Below the pieces are notes generated by a model that was not told where the DNA came from, searched no databases, and was given only the letters and a program-made list of their open reading frames with translations. A stretch of 64,000 nucleotides of DNA from Massilia sp. WG5 (lineage in GTDB: Bacteria; Pseudomonadota; Gammaproteobacteria; Burkholderiales; Burkholderiaceae_D), in contig NZ_CP012640.2 of the NCBI RefSeq assembly GCF_001412595.2, forward strand, positions 3,968,001 through 4,032,000, given 5' to 3'. A program made the translations under genes and the position numbers. Below, piece after piece: positions 51,357 to 58,453 of this stretch; position 1 is the first letter of the stretch, and the number at the start of each line of letters is the position of its first letter.

Positions 51357-52568
51357 CTAATAACTCCTGCACGCCGTTCCCGCAGGATGCGCGTCGCCGG
51401 GGTGCGGCGTCTCCGCCAGCAGCGGCAGGCGCACGGTGAATTCGCTGCCGCGGCCCGGTCCCGCGCTGGCGGCATGGATGCTGCCGCCGTGCAGTTCGAC
51501 GATGCCGCGCACCAGCGCCAGGCCGATCCCGAGGCCGCCCTTGGCCCGGTCCAGCGCCGGCTCCAGCTGCGAGAACATATTGAAGACGCTCTCCAGCGCG
51601 GCGGCCGGGATGCCGATCCCGGAATCGCGCACGCGTAGTTCGGCGAAGCCGTCGACGGCTTTCAGGCGCAGCTCGATGGTGCCGCCGTCCGGCGTGTACT
51701 TGATGGCGTTGGTCAGCAGGTTGAGAGCGACCTGCGACAGCCGGGTGGCGTCGCCGTCGACCAGCAGCGGCGCCGCGCCGAGGTCCAGGCGCAGCGTGTG
51801 GCGCGCGGCGCGCATGGCCGTGCCCAGGTCCTGGACCACGCCCTGCGCGAGCGCTCCCAGCTCGACCGGCCCGCGGCGCAGCTGCATCCGGCCCTGGGTG
51901 ATGCGCGAGACTTCCATCAGGTCGTCGACCAGGCGGGTGAGGTGGCGCAGCTGGCGGTCGAAGGCCTGCAGCAGGCGTTCGTCGGCGGCGTGGCGACCGC
52001 CGAGCTGCAGGATGTCGAGCGCGTTGCGCATCGGCGCCAGCGGGTTGCGCAGCTCGTGCGACAGGGTCGCCAGGAACTCGTCCTTGCGGCGGTCGGCCGC
52101 CGACAGCTGGTCATTCAGGAACTGCAGCCGGGCTTCGGCGCGCTGGTGCGCGGCCAATGCCGCCTCGGCCGTCCGGCGCGCCGCCAGCAGTTCGCATTCA
52201 TAGGCATGGCGGTCGGCGGACTGGAACAGGGCCCACTGGTCGATCACCTGGTCGGCCTGGCGGGTGCGCACGATGTTCACCAGCACCGGCAGGCGCCGCT
52301 CGCGCCGGTCGCGCAGGTCGAGCTGGATCTCCGCCACCGCGCCCTTGTCCTGCAGCAGCGGCAGGCAGTGAGTGTGGTGGAACAGGCGCGCGCCCATCGG
52401 CAGCAGCTCGGGCATGCGCAGCTTGCCCGCCAGTTCGGCTTCTTCATAGCCGAGCCAGGCGCGCACGGTGGCGTTCGCGCGCAGGATCAGACCGTCGGCA
52501 TCGGTCAGCAGCAGGCCGCAGGCGGCCTGTTCGAACAGGGCGTCGGTGCAGGGCAGGATGGTGTCCAT
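51357..52568 (-). CDS. PAS-domain sensor histidine kinase (RsbP-like PAS)
   Basis: A 403-residue cytoplasmic hybrid-free histidine kinase with no membrane helices. The N-terminal PAS domain (about 8–120) carries MGARLFHHTHCLPLLQDKG and RRLPVLVNIV, a pattern that I recognise from the PAS domain of RsbP-type phosphatases that work with RsbQ. A coiled linker (about 125–165) is followed by HisKA with SHELRNPLAPMRN (phospho-acceptor His171) and an ATPase domain with NLLTNAIKYTPDGG (N box), DSGIGIP (G1) and GGLGIGLAL (G2). It ends without a receiver domain, and no response regulator is adjacent. It begins 5 bp after the upstream RsbQ-like hydrolase gene, so the two are cotranscribed. Confidence 0.9.
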   Translation of the reverse strand: MDTILPCTDALFEQAACGLLLTDADGLILRANATVRAWLGYEEAELAGKLRMPELLPMGARLFHHTHCLPLLQDKGAVAEIQLDLRDRRERRLPVLVNIVRTRQADQVIDQWALFQSADRHAYECELLAARRTAEAALAAHQRAEARLQFLNDQLSAADRRKDEFLATLSHELRNPLAPMRNALDILQLGGRHAADERLLQAFDRQLRHLTRLVDDLMEVSRITQGRMQLRRGPVELGALAQGVVQDLGTAMRAARHTLRLDLGAAPLLVDGDATRLSQVALNLLTNAIKYTPDGGTIELRLKAVDGFAELRVRDSGIGIPAAALESVFNMFSQLEPALDRAKGGLGIGLALVRGIVELHGGSIHAASAGPGRGSEFTVRLPLLAETPHPGDAHPAGTACRSY

Positions 52569-52573
52569 ATCGG

Positions 52574-53377
52574 TCAGCGCAGGGCTTGCGTGAGGAAGGC
52601 GTCGATCGCGCGCGAACTCTCGGCCGGCGCGCTCATGTGCGGGCAGTGGCCGACGTTGCGGATCACGCGCAGCGTGCTGGTCGGGAGGTGGCGGTGCAGC
52701 CAGACGCCGACTTCCTGCGGCGCGATCAGGTCGTCGCTGCATTGCAGGATCAGGGCCGGCGCCGTCGAGTGCGGAACGTCGGCGCGGTGGTCCGACATGA
52801 AGGTCACGCGCGCGAAGTGGCGGGCGATGCCGGGATCGTTCCGGCAGAAGCGCTCGGTGAGTTCGTCGCGCAGCAGCGGCTGGTTCGGCGCGCCCATGAT
52901 CATCGGCGCCACGCTGCGCGACCAGCCGAGGTAGTTCGCGTCCATGGTGTCGAGCAGCTCGTCGATGTCCTCGCGGTTGAAGCCGCCCACATAGCCGCCG
53001 TCGTTGAGGTAGCAGGGCGAAGGGCCGACCATGACCTGGGCGGCAAAGCGCTGCGGCGCCGCGATCGTGGCCAGCATGCCGATGGTGGCGCCGACCGAAT
53101 GTCCGACCAGCACCGCCGGCCCGGCCCCGATGGCGTCGAGGATCTCGAGCAGGTCGGCGGCATGGCCGTGCAGGCTGGCGTATTTGCTGCGGTCGTAGGC
53201 CGCGAGGTCGGACTGGCCGCAGCCCGTCAGGTCATAGGTGACGATGCGAAAGCGATCGGCGTAGGCCGGCGCAAGGAAACGCCACATGGTCTGGTCACAG
53301 CCGAAGCCATGAATGAAGACCATGGTGGCCGCACCCTTGCCGTTGACATGGATGCGATTGCGCGTCTGTATGGACAT
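52574..53377 (-). CDS. RsbQ-like alpha/beta hydrolase
   Basis: A 267-residue alpha/beta hydrolase closely patterned on Bacillus RsbQ and plant KAI2/D14. It has VFIHGFGCDQTMWR, the nucleophile elbow VGHSVGATIG (Ser94), the cap motif MVGPSPCYLNDGGYVGGF, the acid in SDDLIAP (Asp215/216) and the base in GHCPHMSAP (His247). RsbQ binds or hydrolyses a small hydrophobic ligand and activates the PAS phosphatase RsbP in the sigma-B energy-stress branch. Here the partner gene encodes a PAS histidine kinase, so the pair probably signals through phosphotransfer (inference). ATG 53377 has GGAGG 5 nt upstream; a GTG 12 bp further up overlaps that Shine-Dalgarno. Confidence 0.92.
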   Translation of the reverse strand: MSIQTRNRIHVNGKGAATMVFIHGFGCDQTMWRFLAPAYADRFRIVTYDLTGCGQSDLAAYDRSKYASLHGHAADLLEILDAIGAGPAVLVGHSVGATIGMLATIAAPQRFAAQVMVGPSPCYLNDGGYVGGFNREDIDELLDTMDANYLGWSRSVAPMIMGAPNQPLLRDELTERFCRNDPGIARHFARVTFMSDHRADVPHSTAPALILQCSDDLIAPQEVGVWLHRHLPTSTLRVIRNVGHCPHMSAPAESSRAIDAFLTQALR

Positions 53378-53503
53378 GACTTCCTCCACTTGCCTTTGCG
53401 GCAGAAAGGAATCCTGCTAATTGGAAATTGCGTCTGCGTAATAAAAAATCACATTTATTGTGCGCCGCAATCGGAATCCATGTCCAGAAAAAAATTGCAA
53501 TTT

Positions 53504-54115
53504 TTATGGCCAGCCCGGCGCCTGGAAGGCTGCCATGCCGGTCGCATGCGCGATGCGCGCGCGCTCGGCTTCGCCGCGGTTCTGGCTGGCTTTCCACTTG
53601 CCCTGCAGGCGTTCGATCACGATCTCGATGCCCACCGTGGCCCGCACCAGTTTGTCGATATAGTCGCGCGGCGCATCCTCGACCTCCCAGCCGTGGCCGT
53701 GGTCCCGGCCTTCCTGGCGGCGCGTCATCCGGCCCATGTGGGCCAGCAGCCAGGCGGCGTCGTCGACGCTGCGCAGGCGCCCGTGCGCGTGCACGACCGC
53801 GTAGTTCCAGGTCGGGACCACCCGCCCGTCGACGGCCCTGGCATCGTAGAGCGCCGGCGAGACATAGCCGGACGGTCCCTGGAACAGCACCAGCACCGCC
53901 GCGCCGTCCTGGCGCCACAGCGGATTGGATCGCGCCACGTGGGCGCGCAGCAGGCCGTACGGCGCCTCGCCGGAGGGCGGCGCGAGCTCGAAGGGGAGAT
54001 GGTCGGCGGCCAGTCCGTCTTCCTCCAGGCGCACCAGGGCGCCCAGCGGATGGGCTTCGATCAGGCCGTGCAGGACCTCGAGGCGGTCCTCGGCAAAGTG
54101 CTGCGGAACGTACAT
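53504..54115 (-). CDS. FMN-binding negative transcriptional regulator (PaiB-like)
   Basis: A 203-residue protein of the PaiB/FMN-binding split-barrel family. It opens with MYVPQHFAEDR, the family signature, and carries HPLGALVRL, HLPFEL, ARSNPLWR, LVLFQGPSGYVSPALY, WNYAVVHAHGRLR and LLAHMGRMTRRQE. Members regulate degradative genes in Bacillus or act as pyridoxamine-oxidase-like flavoproteins; function is unknown here. Its start overlaps the OsmC stop by one base. Divergent from a MocR regulator, a common arrangement. Confidence 0.86.
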   Translation of the reverse strand: MYVPQHFAEDRLEVLHGLIEAHPLGALVRLEEDGLAADHLPFELAPPSGEAPYGLLRAHVARSNPLWRQDGAAVLVLFQGPSGYVSPALYDARAVDGRVVPTWNYAVVHAHGRLRSVDDAAWLLAHMGRMTRRQEGRDHGHGWEVEDAPRDYIDKLVRATVGIEIVIERLQGKWKASQNRGEAERARIAHATGMAAFQAPGWP

Positions 54116-54576
54116 CAGGCTTCCTCCTCGACCACGACTTCGCCGCGCAGCGAGCTGGCGATGTAGCAGCGCGCATGGGCCTCCCGGTGCAGGCCGGCCA
54201 GTACGGCGGCCTCCGGCGGCGCGCCGGCGAAGGCGATGCGCGGACGCAGCACGATGCGCACGATCGCCTGGCGTCCGCGCTCGTCGCCGTCGAGGATGCC
54301 GGTGGCGCGGTCGCGGTAGCTGTCGACCACCAGCCCGCGCGCCGCCGCCAGCGACAGGAAGAACAGCATGTGGCAGCTGCTCGCGGCCGCCACCAGCGCC
54401 TCTTCCGGATCGACCGCGGCCGGATCGGACATCGGCAGCGGCACCGACAGCGGCGAGGACGAGGCCGGCACCGACAGGCCGCCGTCGAATTGCCAGGTAT
54501 GCGCGCGGCTGTAGCGCTGGTCGCCGAAGGGCTGGGCGCCGCGGTCCCAGGCCAGCGTGGCTTCGAAGGTTTTCAT
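54115..54576 (-). CDS. OsmC-family peroxide-reducing protein
   Basis: A 153-residue OsmC/Ohr-like protein. The first peroxidatic cysteine lies in EEALVAAASSCHMLFFLSLAA, the second in HREAHARCYIASSL. Such proteins reduce organic hydroperoxides using a Cys pair and a dihydrolipoamide-type reductant. First gene of a two-gene minus-strand operon with the PaiB-like gene. Divergent from the MocR regulator with a 78-bp intergenic region. Confidence 0.88.
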   Translation of the reverse strand: MKTFEATLAWDRGAQPFGDQRYSRAHTWQFDGGLSVPASSSPLSVPLPMSDPAAVDPEEALVAAASSCHMLFFLSLAAARGLVVDSYRDRATGILDGDERGRQAIVRIVLRPRIAFAGAPPEAAVLAGLHREAHARCYIASSLRGEVVVEEEA

Positions 54577-54654
54577 GGGCCCATCTTAGGGGCAATAATG
54601 GCTTGCTGGAATAACCAATAAGGCCGAAGATGGGCGTACCAATCCGGGAGGCTC

Positions 54655-56145
54655 ATGCACGTCCACGACATCCTCGCCGCCATCCCGCTCGAACGGGATG
54701 GCGCCGCACCGCTGTTCCGCCAGCTCTACCAGCGCATGAAGGAAGCCATCCTGGCCGGCGACATCGCCCCGTCCGCGCGGCTGCCGGCCACGCGCGAGCT
54801 GGGCCGGCTGTTGACGGTCTCGCGCCAGACCGTGCTGGCCGCCTACGAGCAGCTGATGGCCGAGGGCTACCTGGAGGGCGCGGTCGGGAAGGGGACCTTC
54901 GTGAGCGCCTCGCTGCCGGCGTCGGCCAGCCGTGCGCCGCCTGAAGACGGCGCGCCGCCGCTGCTGCGTCCCTTATCGGCGCGCGGCGAAGCGATGGCGG
55001 CGGCGATGGCGCGCGTGCGCCACCACGAGGGCCCGCTGCGCACTTTCCGCATCAGCATGCCGGGCCTGGACCTGTTCCCCTTCGAGGTCTGGCGCAAGCT
55101 CGAGGCGCGCCACTGGCGCCGCCGTGAAATCCCGCTGGGCTATGGCGCGGCAGCCGGCCATCCGCCGCTGCGCGAACTGCTGTGCGCCTATCTGAAAGCG
55201 TCGCGCGGGGTGCGCTGCGCGCCGGAGCAGATCGTCGTCACCACCGGTTCCCAGCAGGCCCTGTACCTGCTGGCCCAGCTGCTGCTGGCGCCGGGCGAGG
55301 GCGTGTGGCTGGAGTCGCCCGGCTACCAGGGCGCGCTGGCGCCGTTCGCGGTGGCCGGGGCGCGGATCTGCCCGGTGCCGGTCGACGCCGAAGGCATGGA
55401 TGTGGCGTATGCCGCGGACCGCTATCCGGACGCGCGCCTGGCGTTCGCGACACCCTCGCACCAGCTGCCGCTGGGCGTGACCATGAGCCTGGGGCGGCGC
55501 CTGGAACTGCTGCGCTGGGCCCAGGCGAAACGCGCCTGGATCGTGGAGGACGACTACGACAGCGAATACCGCTACACCGGCCCGCCGCTGGCCTCGCTGC
55601 AAAGCCTCGATCGCGCGGGCTGCGTGATCTACGTCGGCACCCTGTCGAAGGTGCTGTTCCCGGGGCTGCGCCTGGGCTATATCGTGGCGCCCCCGGGCCT
55701 GGTCGAGCCGCTGGCGCGCGCCAAGGCGGTGGTCGACCGCCACAGCCCGATCGTGCCGCAGGCGGTGCTGGCCGACTTCATCCAGGAAGGCCACTTCGCG
55801 CGCCACATCCGGCGCACCCGCGACGCGTATGGCGAACGGCGGCTCGCGCTGCTGGAAGCGCTGCAGGGCCGCCTGGGCGGCGTACTGGCCTGCGGCCCGT
55901 CCGACGCCGGGCTGGATTTGTGCGTGGGCGTCACAAATGGCCTGGGCGAGCCTGAAGCGGTCGCGCGCGCCGTCGCCGGCGGGGTCGACGTGCGGCCGCT
56001 GTCCTATTACACGAACCCGGACGCCGGCCCCGATTGCGCGGTGCCGCCCGGGATGCTGCTCGGCTTTTCGGCATTTACGCCGGCGCAGATCCGCACCGGG
56101 GTGGCGCGCCTGGAAGCGGCTATCTGCTCAGCAGGTAGGCGCTGA
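54655..56145 (+). CDS. MocR/PdxR-family PLP-dependent regulator
   Basis: A 496-residue fusion of a GntR-type winged helix (about 18–85: LFRQLYQRMKEAILAGDIAPSARLPATRELGRLL) and a fold-type I aminotransferase-like domain (about 120–490). The PLP lysine is Lys332 in GTLSKVLFPGLRLGY, and DDYDSEYRYTG gives the PLP aspartate. A Shine-Dalgarno GGGAGG precedes the ATG. It is divergent from the OsmC/PaiB-like operon and likely regulates it or itself, sensing PLP or a vitamer (inference). Its 3' end overlaps the convergent cytochrome c gene by 26 bp. Confidence 0.88.
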   Translation: MHVHDILAAIPLERDGAAPLFRQLYQRMKEAILAGDIAPSARLPATRELGRLLTVSRQTVLAAYEQLMAEGYLEGAVGKGTFVSASLPASASRAPPEDGAPPLLRPLSARGEAMAAAMARVRHHEGPLRTFRISMPGLDLFPFEVWRKLEARHWRRREIPLGYGAAAGHPPLRELLCAYLKASRGVRCAPEQIVVTTGSQQALYLLAQLLLAPGEGVWLESPGYQGALAPFAVAGARICPVPVDAEGMDVAYAADRYPDARLAFATPSHQLPLGVTMSLGRRLELLRWAQAKRAWIVEDDYDSEYRYTGPPLASLQSLDRAGCVIYVGTLSKVLFPGLRLGYIVAPPGLVEPLARAKAVVDRHSPIVPQAVLADFIQEGHFARHIRRTRDAYGERRLALLEALQGRLGGVLACGPSDAGLDLCVGVTNGLGEPEAVARAVAGGVDVRPLSYYTNPDAGPDCAVPPGMLLGFSAFTPAQIRTGVARLEAAICSAGRR

Positions 56146-57001
56146 TGTCCAGTGCATCGCGCTCGGTCACGCCCATGTTCGGCATCGCCGTATCCGGGTC
56201 GACGGCCTGCGGGTTGCGAATCCAGCGCACCAGGTTGTCCTGGCCGTTGGGCAGCAGGCCGGCGATGATGCGGCGCTTCGCCAGGTCGTCCAGCGTGCGG
56301 CCGACGTTCACATCGGACCCGGTGATGCCGGGGATGCGGTGGCAGGACTGGCAGGCATACTGGGCCAGCACCCGCTTGCCGCGGCCCGCGTCGCCGCGCA
56401 GCAGTTCGCCGTGGGCCGAGACGGTGCGAGGCGAAGCCGGCAGCGGCAGGTCCTGCGCCCCGGGACCGGGCCGGGTCCTGGTCATTTCGCGGTAGGCGCC
56501 GGCATCGAGCCCCGGCAACTGCGTGAGGAAGGCCACCACCGCCCAGGTGTCGGCCTCGTTCAGGCGCACTTCCCAGGCCGGCATTCCGCTCATCTTGATG
56601 CCGTGGCGCGTGATCCAGTACAGCTCGCGCGGCTTCCAGCGCGCGCTGGCGTCGACCAGCGGGCCGGGTGCCGGCTGCATGCTCATGCCGTGCGCCGCCG
56701 GCGCCGTGCCCGGGCCGCCGTGGCACTGGGCGCAATGCTCGCTGTAGAGGCCCGCGCCGCGCAGCACCTGGGCCGACTCGCCCAGGCGCGGCGCGGCGAC
56801 CGTGCTCGCATGGTGCTCCACCGAGTAGCGCATGGCCCGTTCGAGCAGGCTGTAGACGGCCTGGAGGTGCGGGGTGGTGGCGGCGACGTTGTACAGGCCG
56901 GAGCGGAACAGCGCAAAGCCGGCGGCCGCGCCCACGCCGGCCGCGGCGAGCAGCGTGAATACGGCGGTCTTGAGGACCAGGCGGGTGCGGGAGGAGGGCA
57001 C
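56120..57001 (-). CDS. Di-haem cytochrome c
   Basis: A 293-residue cytochrome with an N-terminal membrane anchor or signal (about 10–31) and two class I haem domains. Haem 1 binds at CAQCH (Cys90–His94) with axial Met near GMPAW (Met140). Haem 2 binds at CQSCH (Cys217–His221) with a Met in AMPNMGV. Divergent from the cytochrome-oxidase operon at 57078, and so probably an electron donor to it in the periplasm. Its end overlaps the MocR gene. Confidence 0.88.
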   Translation of the reverse strand: MPSSRTRLVLKTAVFTLLAAAGVGAAAGFALFRSGLYNVAATTPHLQAVYSLLERAMRYSVEHHASTVAAPRLGESAQVLRGAGLYSEHCAQCHGGPGTAPAAHGMSMQPAPGPLVDASARWKPRELYWITRHGIKMSGMPAWEVRLNEADTWAVVAFLTQLPGLDAGAYREMTRTRPGPGAQDLPLPASPRTVSAHGELLRGDAGRGKRVLAQYACQSCHRIPGITGSDVNVGRTLDDLAKRRIIAGLLPNGQDNLVRWIRNPQAVDPDTAMPNMGVTERDALDISAYLLSR

Positions 57002-57077
57002 GGGTTCGCGAATCGTATCGTGTTAAAAAAATTATATCGATTCCGGTATTATAAAAGTCATCCGCTCAAGCGGCCCG

Positions 57078-57503
57078 ATGAGTGAATTCAACTGTGCGAG
57101 CCTTGAACCAGCGATGCCGATGCCGATGCCATTCCGATCCTTCCGCCTGCCCGCCTGCGCGATCCTGTGCGCGGCCTTGATGGCCGCCTGCGGCGGCAAG
57201 GAGGACGAGCGCAAGGTGGCGGGCGGCGATGCATCGACCGGCAAGCGCCTGGTGACCCAGTACCAGTGCGGCGCCTGCCACAGGATTCCGGATATCCCGG
57301 GGGCGGGCGGCGAGGCCGGGCCGGACCTGGAACATTTCGCAAAGCTGAGCTATATCGCGGGACGCATCCCCAACCAGCCGGACCGGCTCACCGCCTGGCT
57401 GCTCGATCCGCCCGCCCTGAAGCCCGGCACCGCGATGCCGGCCATGGGCCTGACCGAGCAGGAAGCGCGCCATATGGCGGCCTTCCTGTACACGCGTAAA
57501 TGA
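57078..57503 (+). CDS. Cytochrome c lipoprotein
   Basis: A 141-residue single-haem cytochrome. The haem site is CGACH (Cys64–His68), with an axial Met in AMPAMGL. The N-terminus contains a signal sequence with the lipobox LMAAC (Cys38), so the protein is probably anchored to a membrane lipid. Start codon is uncertain: ATGs at 57078, 57114, 57120 and 57126 are in frame; a start near 57126 would give a more compact signal peptide. Its stop overlaps the coxB ATG (ATGA). It resembles the second domain of the divergent di-haem cytochrome. Confidence 0.85.
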   Translation: MSEFNCASLEPAMPMPMPFRSFRLPACAILCAALMAACGGKEDERKVAGGDASTGKRLVTQYQCGACHRIPDIPGAGGEAGPDLEHFAKLSYIAGRIPNQPDRLTAWLLDPPALKPGTAMPAMGLTEQEARHMAAFLYTRK

Positions 57504-58453
57504 CGGCGCCGGAGAGCGCGCCGCTGCAGTCGGTGCTGCACCCGGCCGGCGCCGATGCGCACCTCATCGGCCAGTTCGCCTGGGTGCTGTTCGGCGCCGG
57601 CGCCCTGATCTTTGTCGCCATGATGGCCCTGCTGGCGCTCAGCCTGCGCCGCCATGCGCAGCCGGTGCGTCCCGGCCTGTGGATCGCCGGCGCCGGCGTG
57701 GCCCTGCCGGTGCTGCTGCTGACCGCCCTGCTGGGCTGGAGCACCTGGCGCAGCGCCGGGCTGGCGCCGCAAGGCTCCGCCCAGCTTTCCGGTAACGCAC
57801 TGGCGATATCCGTGACCGCCAGGATGTGGTGGTGGGAAGTCCGCTACCGCGACCCGGCGAGCGGACGCGAGATCGCCGCCGCCAACGAGATCCGCATCCC
57901 GGCCGGGCGCACGGTCTACCTGGGCCTGAATGCGGCCGACGTGATCCACAGCCTGTGGGTGCCGTCGCTGGCGGGCAAGCGCGACATGATCCCGGGCCGC
58001 GTCACCGGCCTGACCCTGCGCGCCGACAAACCGGGCGTCTACCGCGGCCAGTGCGCCGAGTACTGCGGCATCCAGCACGCGCACATGGCATTGCACGTGG
58101 TGGCGCTGGCGCCGGCCGAATTCGAGGCCTGGCTGGCGCAGCAGGCCAGGCCCGCGCAGGCGCCCGCAGCGGGGCTGCCGGCGCGCGGGCGCGCCGCCTT
58201 CTTCGAACAGCGCTGCCAGAACTGCCACACGATCCGCGGCGTGGCCGAGAGCGCGCAGCTGGGGCCGGACCTGACCCACGTCGGCAGCCGCCTGCAGATC
58301 GGCGCCGGCCTGCTGCGCAACCATCGCGGCGCGCTGGCCGGCTGGATCGCCGACCCGCAGGCCCTGAAACCCGGCGTGTTCATGCCCGCCGCCTCCGGCA
58401 TCGACGGCGAATCGCTGCGCGCGCTGGCGGCTTATCTGGAGGGGCTGAAATGA
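57500..58453 (+). CDS. Cytochrome c oxidase subunit II with fused cytochrome c domain (caa3 type)
   Basis: A 317-residue CoxB. Two membrane helices (about 28–50 and 60–80) are followed by the CuA cupredoxin domain with ligands His150, Cys185, Glu187, Cys189, His193 and Met196 (VIHSLWVP and QCAEYCGIQHAHM). A C-terminal haem c domain has CQNCH (Cys239–His243). The fused cytochrome makes this a caa3-type oxidase subunit. Overlaps the upstream cytochrome and downstream oxidase genes by ATGA, so the block is translationally coupled. Confidence 0.93.
   Translation: MTAPESAPLQSVLHPAGADAHLIGQFAWVLFGAGALIFVAMMALLALSLRRHAQPVRPGLWIAGAGVALPVLLLTALLGWSTWRSAGLAPQGSAQLSGNALAISVTARMWWWEVRYRDPASGREIAAANEIRIPAGRTVYLGLNAADVIHSLWVPSLAGKRDMIPGRVTGLTLRADKPGVYRGQCAEYCGIQHAHMALHVVALAPAEFEAWLAQQARPAQAPAAGLPARGRAAFFEQRCQNCHTIRGVAESAQLGPDLTHVGSRLQIGAGLLRNHRGALAGWIADPQALKPGVFMPAASGIDGESLRALAAYLEGLK

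Noticed and set aside
51357..52742. Extended start of the histidine kinase to 52742
   Set aside because: The extra 58 codons overlap the upstream RsbQ-like gene in another frame and are Pro/Arg-rich; the ATG at 52568 gives the natural PAS start.
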